64,000 bases of DNA from Desulfomicrobium sp. ZS1 (GTDB lineage: Bacteria > Desulfobacterota > Desulfovibrionia > Desulfovibrionales > Desulfomicrobiaceae). Where the stretch lies: the NCBI RefSeq assembly GCF_024204645.1, contig NZ_CP100351.1, positions 2,542,001 to 2,606,000 of the forward strand, read 5' to 3'. Positions 8,904 to 17,553 of the stretch are shown one piece after another (within the stretch, counting starts at the first letter, position 1; each line of letters starts with the position of its first letter). Below the pieces are notes generated by a model. It did no database searches. It had not been told where the DNA came from and saw only the letters and a list, made by a program, of their open reading frames with translations. The position numbers were made by a program, and so were the translations under genes.

Positions 8904-9386
8904 TCAGAACGGCGCGTCATCCATTCCGCTGGCCTCGGAGGGGAAGGCTGGGCCCATGTCGTCGTCGTAGCCTGCGTTCGCGCTGCCGCCCTGGGGTGCT
9001 GCCTGGGGCCGCTGCTGGTACTGCGGGGCTGCGGCGTAGCCACCTTCGGTTGGACGGGAATCAAGCCCCTGCACGCGGTCGGCCTTGATCTCGGTGGTGT
9101 ATTTTTCCACGCCGTCCTTGTCGGTCCACTTGCGGGTCTCGATCTTGCCCTCGATGTAGACCAGTCGGCCCTTGGCGAGATAATTTCCGCAGAATTCCGC
9201 CTGCTTGCCCCAGACAACGATGCGATGCCATTCGGTCTTCTCGACCTTCTGACCGTCTTTACCCGTGTATGTCTCATCCGTGGCGATGGAAAAATTGGCC
9301 ACCGGCTGCCCGGACGGAGTGTAGCGCATCTCCGGATCACGGCCCAAACGGCCGATCAAGATTGCTTTGTTCAGACTACCTGCCAT
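8904..9386 (-). CDS. ssb: Single-stranded DNA-binding protein
   Basis: 160 residues. An N-terminal OB fold (MAGSLNKAILIGRLGRDPEM, then WHRIVVWGKQAEFC and LVYIEGKIETRKW) coats single-stranded DNA during replication and repair. A flexible Gln/Gly/Ala-rich linker follows. The acidic tip DDAPF is a variant of the usual DDIPF that recruits partner proteins. The length is normal for bacterial SSB. GAGGAG precedes the ATG. It follows a minus-strand gene with 27 bases between stop and start and has its own terminator at 8839-8871, so it may be both read through and independently expressed. Confidence 0.97.
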   Translation of the reverse strand: MAGSLNKAILIGRLGRDPEMRYTPSGQPVANFSIATDETYTGKDGQKVEKTEWHRIVVWGKQAEFCGNYLAKGRLVYIEGKIETRKWTDKDGVEKYTTEIKADRVQGLDSRPTEGGYAAAPQYQQRPQAAPQGGSANAGYDDDMGPAFPSEASGMDDAPF

Positions 9387-9413
9387 GTCGTCTCCTCGTG
9401 TATGTTGATTCGG

Positions 9414-9764
9414 TCATGGATTGGCCACCTGCCTTTCCAGCTCGCCAAGCCCCTCTTCGATCCGGTCGGAGGCCTGGTTGGCGGCCTGCGGGTTCCAGTC
9501 GGCAAGGTGCCGCTGCAAGTCCTCCACCGCCTTCACGACCTTGGGAAGTCCCGAGGCCACAACCGCGCGAAAGGCCTCGGGCATGACTCCGAACTGATAC
9601 AGGTCATCAAGCGCCCTGACAAGCTCGAGCACCCCCGCCATCTCGTACGGAAATCCGGGTTTGGTCTCCTCGAAGGCCAGGCTCCAGAGACGGGGCCAGG
9701 CCTTGCGGACATCCGCTTCGTCGTAGGTGTAGGCATACACTCGAACCTGCAGGACCTTGCCCAT
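9414..9764 (-). CDS. Uncharacterised 116-residue protein in the acc cluster
   Basis: A small, mostly helical protein with no signal peptide or membrane segment (MGKVLQVRVYAYTYDEADVR at the N-terminus; LPKVVKAVEDLQRHL and ASDRIEEGLGELERQV later). Its ATG overlaps the stop of the biotinyl-like gene by one base (TGATG), with GGAGGAG upstream, so the two are translationally coupled. I do not recognise the family. Coupling to acetyl-CoA-carboxylase-type genes suggests an accessory or regulatory subunit, but nothing in the sequence proves it. Confidence 0.75.
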   Translation of the reverse strand: MGKVLQVRVYAYTYDEADVRKAWPRLWSLAFEETKPGFPYEMAGVLELVRALDDLYQFGVMPEAFRAVVASGLPKVVKAVEDLQRHLADWNPQAANQASDRIEEGLGELERQVANP

Positions 9765-10414
9765 CAGTCTCTCTCCTCCCAGTCGCTCTGCACGCGGCTG
9801 ACAACTTCCTGAATCTGGCCTAGCTGATCTTCAGGGCAGACGCCGATGAGCGGGCTGTCCCGATCCACGGAATCGTTGGTCTCGAAATAGACGGCATAGA
9901 TGATGCCGGCCGGGCCGCTGTAGCGGATCGAGGTCTCGCGCTTCATGCGCGAAAGGATGAAAAGCTCCATCCCGTCCTCGATATGCACGCTCTGGCTGCC
10001 CTTGGTCTTGACCTTGATGTCCACGTCGGGGAAGAAATAATACTTCCCCTTCTCCGGAGCCAAAAACAGGGACAAAGAGCGGCGCATAATGCGGGCGATG
10101 ACCTCTTCGCGGGTCAGATAATGCCGGATGGTCATGAGCTCCTGACCGGCCTGCACGAACTGGCCGTTTGCGACCTCGCCCAGAGACATGACCTCGCCCT
10201 TCTGCGGGGCATAGAGGGGTTTTTTGACATTCTCGCGCTCCATGCGGACCAGCAGCGTCCCGGGCACCTCTTTCCAGGTACCGCTGGGGCCGACGACCCG
10301 CACTCCAGGCTCTTTGGCCACGAATTCCACTTTTCCGCTATGGGGAGCCCGGATGGAGATTTTCTCGTAAGGCTCCTCGCGCAGCTCACGAAGCAATTCT
10401 TTGACGTCTATCAC
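9764..10414 (-). CDS. Atypical biotinyl/lipoyl-like domain protein
   Basis: 216 residues starting with GTG (AGGAG about six bases upstream). Two stretches look like barrel-sandwich folds: residues 20-97 (ISIRAPHSGKVEF, then LYAPQKGEVMSLGEVANGQ) and 128-192. In the second, LFILSRMKRE lines up with the IVEAMKM biotinylation motif of BCCP, with Lys158 in the biotin-lysine position and Arg flanking it instead of Ala and Met. It lies nine bases after the fused carboxyltransferase gene, so it is the obvious candidate carboxyl carrier. Whether the altered motif is still recognised by biotin ligase is uncertain. It could instead be a non-biotinylated structural subunit. Confidence 0.75.
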   Translation of the reverse strand: MIDVKELLRELREEPYEKISIRAPHSGKVEFVAKEPGVRVVGPSGTWKEVPGTLLVRMERENVKKPLYAPQKGEVMSLGEVANGQFVQAGQELMTIRHYLTREEVIARIMRRSLSLFLAPEKGKYYFFPDVDIKVKTKGSQSVHIEDGMELFILSRMKRETSIRYSGPAGIIYAVYFETNDSVDRDSPLIGVCPEDQLGQIQEVVSRVQSDWEERD

Positions 10415-10423
10415 GTACGACTC

Positions 10424-12664
10424 CTATCGGTAGTAAAGGTTGCGGCCACCCATGGTTTGCAGGGACTGGACCAGGTTGCCCCGGATTTCCCGGCGATCCC
10501 AGATGCCCTGGATATGCCCGCGAGACAGCGCCTGATAGGCGTTGTGGTAATTAGGCGGGATATCCATGCCCGTGGTCTCCTTGATGACCCCGGGACCGGC
10601 GAAACCGATATTGGCCGAACGCACCGCGAACTGGTACGGCGAGCACCCCAGAAAACTGGCCACCGGACCGGCGTAGGAATTGGTGTCGTAGAGCACCAGG
10701 TACAGGCCGCCGGCTTCCGTGTAGCGGCGCACGGCCATGGTGCAGCGCGGCATCTGGATGACGCCGTTGACGCCTTCCTGGATGCGGATGCCCGCGGTGC
10801 CGTGCACATACGACAGGAAAGGCAGCTGTTTTTTACGCGCACGCTCCATGGCGCGCATGAACTTCTCGCCCTCGGCCGCGCCCACGCTGCCGCCGCGAAA
10901 AGCGCCCATGAACATGGCGACCATGACCGACGTGCCCTCAATGCGGGCTTCGAAGGTCATGCAGCCGCATTTGTGGCCGGTCTTGCGTTTGGCTTCGTCA
11001 AGCTTCAGGTCGAACCCGTCGAACTTGAGGGGATTGGTGGACTCGATCTCGCTAAAGACCTCGTAAATGGAACCCGGATCAAAAATGTTGTGCAGATACC
11101 ACTGGTATTCCATGGGAAAATGATGCCCGCAGAAGCTGCACACCCCGGCCCATTCCCCGAAAAGATCCGGCGCCCACTGGTCCAGGCAGCCATGCACGGC
11201 GGTGTTGGGGCAAACCACGGCCCGATCGGACTTGGCCTGAGGGCTGACGTACTGCCACTTGCCGCTGTTCTGCGCACCGTCGTCCCAGGCGGACAGGGAG
11301 GTCAGCCCGGCCTTGTCCACATCCTTCTTGGCCGTGCCGAACGACAGCTTGGACATGATGTTCTTCCAATACCTCGTCGAACGACCGACCACGACCTGCA
11401 TCTCCGCGTGCATGTCCTCGGCCAGCTCCGTGACCTTCTTGTGCTGTTTGCCGAACAGGTCGTAGCGGAAATAGGAATACAGGGAGGAAAAGAACTCCCC
11501 GGTCCATTCACTGCCGCGACTGAACCAGTGCCGCTTGTCGAGATACGCGTCCTGGGCCATGCGGCGGAATTTCACGTAACGAGTCCAGAGCAGACGCTCC
11601 TTGGCCCGGCTGTCGAGACTCCAGCGTACATACACGTCCGCGCCCTTGTGCCGCCGCAGCGCGAGCGACCTGAAAAGGCGCATGCCCCGGACGTTCAATA
11701 CAATCTCGTCGGTGGACGAAATCACGGATTTGCGCAGCTTGCGAAAGAAGTCATAGTGTTCGGGCCGGGCGCCAAGCTCGGGTTCATTGATCTTCCAATC
11801 CACGAAACCCATGGCGCGGTTGTCGTCGGCCGTCATCTTGAGTTGCTTGGCGCAGTGCTCGATGAGTTTGGGTTCGGCCCGCTGCCCGCCGCGCAGACGG
11901 CCTTCGATGGCGGCCGCGCCCTCAGGGGAAATGACCGAGTAGTAGCCATGCGACATCATGATGCGCGTGTCTGCGAGGCCAATGGCCTCGGCTCCGCCGG
12001 ACCCGCCTTCGGAGATGACGGCCACGATGGGCACCTTGAGCCCGGCCATTTCGTAAAGATTCTTGGCGATCTGCTGGGCCGCCCCGGGATAGTCCTCAAT
12101 GGGGTAGGAGCCGGGGGTGAAGATATATGTATGGATGGGGATATTTTCCGTCTCCGCGACCTTCATATAGTGCAAGGCCTTGGCGTTGCCCCAGGGCTTG
12201 ACCGAACCGCCGTTGCGGAATTCCTGGCCGTGCCCCTTTTCCTGGCCGATGACCATGACCGCCTGGTTATGAACCTTCTTGCCCTGCCTGCGGGTGATGT
12301 ACGCCCGCGCGATGAGCATGCTCGGGTCGATGCTGTAGTCGTCCTGGCCGCCGATCTCGGTGTAGTTGTCGTACACGTTCTCAAGAATGTCCTTGAGACA
12401 GATGCGCTGCGGGTGCCGGACGATGCGCACCTTGTTCATGGGGGTCAACTCGCGTTCGAGCTTCTTTTCCAGAAAACGAAACAGCTCTTCCAGAGTTTCC
12501 AGTTGCCGGACGGCTTCCTGCTTGGGCAGGCCGGGCTCGCGAGCGACGTACTCGCCGAGCTTGGCCTCCAGCATGATGACATTGGTATTTTCATCGGGCC
12601 CGAAGATGTCCAGAATATATTTCAGACGGTCCCGAAGTTCTTGTATGCGTTTTTCGATATCCAT
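10424..12664 (-). CDS. Fused acetyl-CoA carboxylase carboxyltransferase (AccA-AccD)
   Basis: 746 residues containing both carboxyltransferase halves. The N-terminal half resembles AccA (MDIEKRIQELRDRLKYILD, VIGQEKGHGQEFRNGG, VISEGGSGGAEAIGLADT, YYSVISPEGAAAI). A linker of about 150 residues leads to an AccD-like half with a four-cysteine zinc ribbon (CPNTAVHGC, then CSFCGHHF). The crotonase-type core follows (FMGAFRGGSVGAAEGEKF, FLSYVHGTAGIRIQEGVNG, GFAGPGVIKETTGMDIP). It transfers carboxyl from carboxybiotin to acetyl-CoA in fatty-acid synthesis. The order alpha then beta in one chain is unusual, because most proteobacteria use two genes. The carrier-like gene follows after nine bases and accC lies 275 bases upstream on the same strand. 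Confidence 0.9.
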   Translation of the reverse strand: MDIEKRIQELRDRLKYILDIFGPDENTNVIMLEAKLGEYVAREPGLPKQEAVRQLETLEELFRFLEKKLERELTPMNKVRIVRHPQRICLKDILENVYDNYTEIGGQDDYSIDPSMLIARAYITRRQGKKVHNQAVMVIGQEKGHGQEFRNGGSVKPWGNAKALHYMKVAETENIPIHTYIFTPGSYPIEDYPGAAQQIAKNLYEMAGLKVPIVAVISEGGSGGAEAIGLADTRIMMSHGYYSVISPEGAAAIEGRLRGGQRAEPKLIEHCAKQLKMTADDNRAMGFVDWKINEPELGARPEHYDFFRKLRKSVISSTDEIVLNVRGMRLFRSLALRRHKGADVYVRWSLDSRAKERLLWTRYVKFRRMAQDAYLDKRHWFSRGSEWTGEFFSSLYSYFRYDLFGKQHKKVTELAEDMHAEMQVVVGRSTRYWKNIMSKLSFGTAKKDVDKAGLTSLSAWDDGAQNSGKWQYVSPQAKSDRAVVCPNTAVHGCLDQWAPDLFGEWAGVCSFCGHHFPMEYQWYLHNIFDPGSIYEVFSEIESTNPLKFDGFDLKLDEAKRKTGHKCGCMTFEARIEGTSVMVAMFMGAFRGGSVGAAEGEKFMRAMERARKKQLPFLSYVHGTAGIRIQEGVNGVIQMPRCTMAVRRYTEAGGLYLVLYDTNSYAGPVASFLGCSPYQFAVRSANIGFAGPGVIKETTGMDIPPNYHNAYQALSRGHIQGIWDRREIRGNLVQSLQTMGGRNLYYR

Positions 12665-12939
12665 AAGAGTTCGCGATTGCCTCGCAGGCTTGGGTTATCA
12701 GGCTGCCCCGAAACGGCGAGCTGCTTCGTCACTGCAGAAAACCCGGACCCTCGCGTCTGTAAAATACCCTTGCGGGCACACGTACGCTTCGGTCCTGGAT
12801 TTTCTTTGTTTCTCGCATCTCACCATTTTTGAACAGCCTGAACATTGGTAATTATTCACTATTATACCGGACGAACCGGCCTAGCTTGAGCGCTTAATCA
12901 ATATCCGGCGCGGAAGTGATCCCGAAGCCGGCTCAAATT

Positions 12940-14370
12940 CTAGAAAGCCAGAATGCCCTCTGTCTTGCGCTTCAGGAATTCGACATTGGACTTCAAGGCC
13001 TCGCCGGAAGCGTTCTGACCCTGCAGGTTCAGGGAATTCAGAAATTCCACGCCACGAGCCTTGGCCTCGGCCAGGTCCTTGCCCCAGATGATGGCCAGGG
13101 CCAGGTTGGGGTCGAAATCCGTAGGGATCTCGTATTCTCGATCCGTAGGGACCTGACTGTGCAGCTTGAGCCAATCCTGCTCCGGCCAGCCGAAGGAGGT
13201 TATGCGGCCGACCCAGGGGGAAAACTTGTTGTCCGGGTCCTCGGCGATGATGCGGTATTCGATGCCGACGCCGTTCAAGGTGATGTCCTTCTGGGTGTAC
13301 CCGAGCGGCGCGCCCAGACCCACCCGGATCTGTTCGGCGATGAGATCCACGTCGCCCTTGCCCTTGATGGCGGCGATGCGCGCGGAGACTCCGTTTTCAA
13401 CCTGGATGCGGGTGTTGACTTCCATCAAAAACGGCTGGCCCGTGGGGCTGACGATCCATTCCCAGGTCCCGACGTTGTCGTAGCCGGCTTCGCGGGCCAT
13501 GCGCAGGGAATATTCGGTGATGTCTTCGAGCACCTTTTTGGCGTCGAAGGCGTAGCGCAGGGAGGACGGATCGAACCCGGGCGCGACCTCGATGCGTTTC
13601 TGGTGGCCAAGGGACTGCACCGAGCAGTTGCGGGTGCCGAAATGGACGGGATTCTGGCCCGTGCGGTCGGAAACGACCTGCACTTCCAGATGGTTGAAAT
13701 CGAAGATGCGCTGTTCGATGAGCACGCCTTCATCACGGAACTGGCGCTTGGAGTAGCTCTTGATGCGGCGCAGGACGCTGCGGAACTTGTCCAGATCCTC
13801 CACTTCCTCGATGCCCATGCCTCCGCCGCCGGCCGAAGCCTTGACCAGGATGACGGGCTTGGCCACACCCTGTTCCGTCTGAAAATCGAACAGGGACTTG
13901 GCGATGTGCTCGGCTTCGAGATCGTCGGTCACGGGCTTGTCCGACCCTGGCACCGTGGGCACGCCGAGCTTGCGGGCCAGGCGTTTGGTGTTGATCTTGT
14001 CGCCGAGCTCGCGGATGACCTGCCAGGAAGGCCCGATGAAAATGAGCTTATGCTCACGCTGGGCCACGCGGCGGGCGAAGCGGTAATCTTCGGCAAAGAA
14101 GCCGTATCCGGGATGAATGGCCGTGGCCTTGGCCTCATCCGCCACGGCAAAGAGTTCGTTGGCGTCGAGATATGAACTGACCCGGTACAGGGACTCGTCC
14201 CCGCCGAGTTTGCGCGCCAGGACGCAGTGCTCGCTGTCCTTGTCCGGCTCGGTGAAAAGCGCCACAAATGCCAGACCCAGCTTGCGGCAGGCCTGCATGA
14301 TGCGAATGGCGATCTCACCCCGGTTGGCAATGAGAACTTTATGTTTCTTGAATTCGATAGGGTTCTTCAT
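12940..14370 (-). CDS. Biotin carboxylase (AccC-type)
   Basis: 476 residues from ATG 14370, preceded on the minus strand by AAGGAAAGG. It carries the N-terminal biotin-carboxylase signature HKVLIANRGEIAIRIMQAC, the ATP-grasp loop VKASAGGGGMGIEEVED, and FNHLEVQVVSDRTG and FLMEVNTRIQVENGVS of the catalytic core. It carboxylates biotin with bicarbonate and ATP, the first half-reaction of acetyl-CoA carboxylase. The length fits a stand-alone AccC rather than a pyruvate carboxylase fusion. A pyruvate carboxylase subunit A is possible, but the carboxyltransferase gene downstream is of the acetyl-CoA type. The open frame continues upstream past 14370 without a credible start. Confidence 0.9.
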   Translation of the reverse strand: MKNPIEFKKHKVLIANRGEIAIRIMQACRKLGLAFVALFTEPDKDSEHCVLARKLGGDESLYRVSSYLDANELFAVADEAKATAIHPGYGFFAEDYRFARRVAQREHKLIFIGPSWQVIRELGDKINTKRLARKLGVPTVPGSDKPVTDDLEAEHIAKSLFDFQTEQGVAKPVILVKASAGGGGMGIEEVEDLDKFRSVLRRIKSYSKRQFRDEGVLIEQRIFDFNHLEVQVVSDRTGQNPVHFGTRNCSVQSLGHQKRIEVAPGFDPSSLRYAFDAKKVLEDITEYSLRMAREAGYDNVGTWEWIVSPTGQPFLMEVNTRIQVENGVSARIAAIKGKGDVDLIAEQIRVGLGAPLGYTQKDITLNGVGIEYRIIAEDPDNKFSPWVGRITSFGWPEQDWLKLHSQVPTDREYEIPTDFDPNLALAIIWGKDLAEAKARGVEFLNSLNLQGQNASGEALKSNVEFLKRKTEGILAF

Positions 14371-14489
14371 GTTTAAAAGAGCCTTTCCTTGTGTGAACTG
14401 TTGGGCGTTGAAAAAAGACGAAACTCCTTCATAAAGCCGGACCCGCTTATATCCATAATCGCATCGGGGCAAGTCCGGCCGGCGGGGCC

Positions 14490-14535
14490 ATCCTTGCCAA
14501 AAATGGAAATAAACTCTTCGGAATCCTTGCCAAAA
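14490..14535. repeat. 13-bp direct repeat upstream of accC
   Basis: ATCCTTGCCAAAA occurs at 14490-14502 and again at 14523-14535, a 33-bp (about three helical turn) period. It lies in the 345-base divergent gap between accC (minus) and the phosphorylase gene (plus). The gap otherwise holds only AT-rich sequence around 14550-14590. The phasing is compatible with an operator for a dimeric regulator, but none is identified. Confidence 0.4.
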
Positions 14536-14715
14536 CAGAAACAATCCGCAAGAATGATATAAAATAAGTGTGATTTCTTTAAATCGCGGCCGCCCCGAAA
14601 CACGCTGCAAAATTTCAAAAAAACCAGCTTCTGGAAACCGTATAACAGCCTTTGGAGAACTGTCCAGATTCACGGGCCGACGAGCTTCCAGCCTAAAAAT
14701 ACAAGGATAACGACA

Positions 14716-15552
14716 ATGACCGATATACAGACCAGAGCCCTGACTGCCACCGAGTGGATCAAAAACAACTGCCCGTCCGCACCCAAAACCGGCCTTGTGC
14801 TCGGCAGCGGCCTGGGGAAATGGATCAAGCCCGCGTGGATTCAAAAAAGCATCCCCTACGCGGACATCCCCGGCTTCCCGGTCTCCACCGTTGAAGGACA
14901 CGCAGGGACGCTGCTTGTGGCCGAGATCAAGGGCACGCCGGTCTTCATCTTTTCCGGCCGCTTTCACCTCTATGAAGGCTATCGTCCGCAGGAAGTGACT
15001 CTGCCCATTATCTGCCTGGCCCTGCTCGGGGCCTGCAACCTGATTCTGACCAATGCCGCCGGGGCACTCAATCCCCTCTTTGCCACCGGCGGGCTCATGC
15101 TGCTGACCGACCACATCAACATGACCGGGCACAACCCGCTGACCGGCCCCAATATCGACGCCTGGGGACCGCGCTTCCCCGATATGTCCCAGGTGTATTG
15201 CCCCACGTTGCGGGAGCAGGCCATGCAGGCCGGGCTGGCCTGCGGACAGCGCCTGGAGCAGGGCGTGTACGTGGCGGTAGCCGGCCCGAGCCTTGAAACT
15301 CCGGCCGAGACTCGCATGTATCGCATCATGGGCGCCGACGCCATCGGCATGTCCACGGTGCCCGAAGCCATCACCGCCCATCACATGGGCCTGAAGGTGC
15401 TGGGAATTTCCTGCCTGACCAACAAGAACCTGCCGGATTGCATGGCCGAAACATCGCATGCGGAAATCTTAAGTCAGGCCAATGCATCCGCCGACGCCCT
15501 GGGTTCGCTCCTGTCCGCCCTCATCCCCAACTTGGGAGGCCGCCATGGCTGA
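14716..15552 (+). CDS. Purine nucleoside phosphorylase
   Basis: 278 residues. It cleaves purine nucleosides with phosphate to base plus (deoxy)ribose-1-phosphate in purine salvage. Family signatures in order: GLVLGSGLGKWI (phosphate loop), VEGHAGTLLVAEI, FIFSGRFHLYEGY, LILTNAAGALNPLF, VAVAGPSLETPAETRMYRIMGADAIGMSTVPEA, and CLTNKN near the end. This is the trimeric PNP class. AAGGA lies upstream of the ATG. The gene overlaps the start of the following HEAT/receiver gene by eight bases, an unusual partner for a salvage enzyme. Confidence 0.95.
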   Translation: MTDIQTRALTATEWIKNNCPSAPKTGLVLGSGLGKWIKPAWIQKSIPYADIPGFPVSTVEGHAGTLLVAEIKGTPVFIFSGRFHLYEGYRPQEVTLPIICLALLGACNLILTNAAGALNPLFATGGLMLLTDHINMTGHNPLTGPNIDAWGPRFPDMSQVYCPTLREQAMQAGLACGQRLEQGVYVAVAGPSLETPAETRMYRIMGADAIGMSTVPEAITAHHMGLKVLGISCLTNKNLPDCMAETSHAEILSQANASADALGSLLSALIPNLGGRHG

Positions 15553-17161
15553 TCACGCCCATTTGCTCGCCGAGATCAAGGACAACATCCACCAACAAGA
15601 CCCCATCAAGGCACGCCTGGTACTGGGATACCTGGAAAACATGGATAAGAACATCCGTGAGCAGGTGCTGGGCGCTTTCCGGGAGGCTGCGCCCGAGTTT
15701 GCCGTGCCGGTCCTGTGCAGGTTCATCTCCGAACACCGGGACATGGTCGCGGGTCTGCCGCTGGTCCGGGAAATCCTGGCCGTCAAGATTCTCGCCCAGC
15801 CGGAACTGCTCGCCAAGGCCATAAGCGACCCGCAAACCCCTTGCCGCAGCATGTACATTTCCATGGCCGGAGATCTGCGTCTGGAAGAAGTGGTCGACAA
15901 TCTGATCGAAGCCCTGCTCGCGGCCTCTGACGTGAGCGAGATCAACCAGATCCTCGACACCCTGGGAGAAATCGGCGACCCGCAGGCCACCAACGCCGTC
16001 AGCGAGTTCCTCTATTCCGGCAACCGGAATCTTATCATCAGCGCCACCAAGGCTCTGGGCAAGCTGGCCACGCCCACCGCCATGCTGCGGCTGGCCGAAC
16101 GCATGGGCACGGACAACCAGCTCGATCTCTTGATCCTCGACATTTTCGCCAAGGTTCAAGACTCCATCTCCCTGGACAAACTCAATGAGGCCATGCGCTC
16201 CCACTACGCCCATCTGCGCACCTACGCCAAAAAGACCCTGGTCAGTATCGGCCCCAAGGCCGTGCCCATCCTGACCGAGAATCTGCTCTTCGACGACGCC
16301 GACCTGCGCATCCATACATTAAATGTACTGGGCGACATCGGCGACCCGGCCGCCATCTCGCCTATCCGAAAACTGCTGCACACCCACCCCGCCAACGCCA
16401 ACGTGCGTTTCGCCGCCTACGAAGCCCTGGGCCTCTTGCCGCTGGACCGGGGGGCGTACGTGCTGACTCAGGGTCTCGGTGACCCGGTGGACCATGTCTG
16501 CATCGCCGCGGCCAAGGCCATCGACCGCAATTTCAACGAGATCATGGCCGCCGGAATCAAGAACCTAGCCAGCGAAAGGGACGAGGATGCCCACCGCATC
16601 ATAAGGACCGCCATCAACGCCCAGGCCAAAGAGATATTCTTAAGCCTCATGGAAGAGGAACGCTTCCAGCCCATGGCGTTAAGCCACCTTGGCCGGGCCC
16701 ACCAGGACATCCGCGACTTCTTCTACGCCATTCTGAAAGAGCACGGCTACTCTGGGCTGGCCCTCAAACTCCTGGCCCCGGAAGAAAAAAAGACGGCGGC
16801 CCGCAAACGCATCTGCGCCGTGGACGACTCGCGCATGATTTTGAGCATCTACAAATCGACCCTGCACGAACTGGGCTTCGAGCCCGTGCTCTTCGAATTC
16901 CCGGCCAGCGCCCTGGAATGGCTGCAATCGAACACCCCGGAGATGGTGCTTACGGACCTGAACATGCCGGACATCACCGGCATCGACCTGACCCGGGCGA
17001 TCCGCAAATCCTTCTCCAAGAAGGAACTGCCTGTGGTCATGGTCACCACCCAGGACGAAGCCAACGACAACAAGGCCGCCCTGGAAGCCGGGGTCAACGA
17101 CATCCTGCGCAAGCCCTTCACGGCGGAAAGTTTGCAGGCGGTGTTCAAGAAGTTCTTGTAG
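15545..17161 (+). CDS. HEAT-repeat protein with C-terminal receiver domain
   Basis: 538 residues from ATG 15545. The first 410 residues are alpha-helical repeats of HEAT/PBS-lyase type, with recurring blocks such as LDTLGEIGDPQATNAVSEFL, LKALGKLATPTAML-like and LNVLGDIGDPAAISPIRKLL. A complete CheY-like receiver forms the last 120 residues (RICAVDDSRMILSIYKS, phospho-acceptor Asp in MVLTDLNMPDITG, Thr in VVMVTTQDEAND, Lys in ILRKPF). It is cytoplasmic, with no DNA-binding or enzymatic output domain. Phosphorylation probably alters a protein-binding scaffold. The start lies inside the phosphorylase gene, implying translational coupling. No partner kinase is adjacent. Confidence 0.9.
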   Translation: MADHAHLLAEIKDNIHQQDPIKARLVLGYLENMDKNIREQVLGAFREAAPEFAVPVLCRFISEHRDMVAGLPLVREILAVKILAQPELLAKAISDPQTPCRSMYISMAGDLRLEEVVDNLIEALLAASDVSEINQILDTLGEIGDPQATNAVSEFLYSGNRNLIISATKALGKLATPTAMLRLAERMGTDNQLDLLILDIFAKVQDSISLDKLNEAMRSHYAHLRTYAKKTLVSIGPKAVPILTENLLFDDADLRIHTLNVLGDIGDPAAISPIRKLLHTHPANANVRFAAYEALGLLPLDRGAYVLTQGLGDPVDHVCIAAAKAIDRNFNEIMAAGIKNLASERDEDAHRIIRTAINAQAKEIFLSLMEEERFQPMALSHLGRAHQDIRDFFYAILKEHGYSGLALKLLAPEEKKTAARKRICAVDDSRMILSIYKSTLHELGFEPVLFEFPASALEWLQSNTPEMVLTDLNMPDITGIDLTRAIRKSFSKKELPVVMVTTQDEANDNKAALEAGVNDILRKPFTAESLQAVFKKFL

Positions 17162-17222
17162 GAAGTCCGGGACAGGGCCTCGGTGGTAGGGCTTCTTAAA
17201 GGATGGAACACGTGGAGCAAGA

Positions 17223-17315
17223 GGGCAGGCACGTGGGCCTGCCCCTACGGTTTGGTGACACGATCACGCATCTGTCATGATCCGCGCGTGTAGGGGCGGC
17301 CCTCTGTGGCCGCCC
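17223..17315. repeat. 93-bp palindromic element with imperfect terminal inverted repeats
   Basis: The left end GGGCAGGCACG...TGCCCCTAC (17223-17248) and the right end GTAGGGGCGG...GGCCGCCC (17290-17315) are inverted copies, matching at 19 of 26 positions, around a unique 41-base centre. It fills part of the 392-base gap between the HEAT/receiver gene and the NtrC-type gene. The structure is that of a small non-coding, possibly mobilised, intergenic repeat. No transposase is present. Confidence 0.6.
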
Positions 17316-17388
17316 TTCTTTGCGTGCCCTTGCCCGGTCCAACCCGGAACGCGGCCGCACAGGGATGTCTTCAAGGAAAAAACAGAAG

Positions 17389-17417
17389 ATGGATCCCCGC
17401 CTGCGCGGGGATGACGG
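17389..17417. repeat. Short intergenic palindrome (ATTCCCGC family, variant)
   Basis: ATGGATCCCCGC, CTGC, GCGGGGATGACGG: a perfect short stem, GC-richer variant of the ATTCCCGC-CTTC-GCGGGAATGAC palindromes found again near 29.8 and 35.8-35.9 kb. The rest of the gap to 17553 shows no gene. Confidence 0.65.
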
Positions 17418-17553
17418 CTTTATGCGGTGACCTATATTCCGCATCCCGCTTTTTTCGACAACCTGGGCATCTGTGATTTTCAGGCAGTATGCCCCTGCGC
17501 CGCCCGAGCGGGCCGGGTTGGGCCGCCCTGAGACGTCTTCAATGTGAAAAACA

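Noticed and set aside
9983-12832. A 949-codon plus-strand open frame opposite the carboxyltransferase and carrier genes
   Set aside because: Low-complexity shadow translation of GC-rich coding DNA with no domain motif or ribosome site.
14371-15459. Extension of the AccC frame upstream to 15459
   Set aside because: The added sequence runs antisense through the phosphorylase gene and AccC motifs begin right after ATG 14370, which has a good ribosome site.
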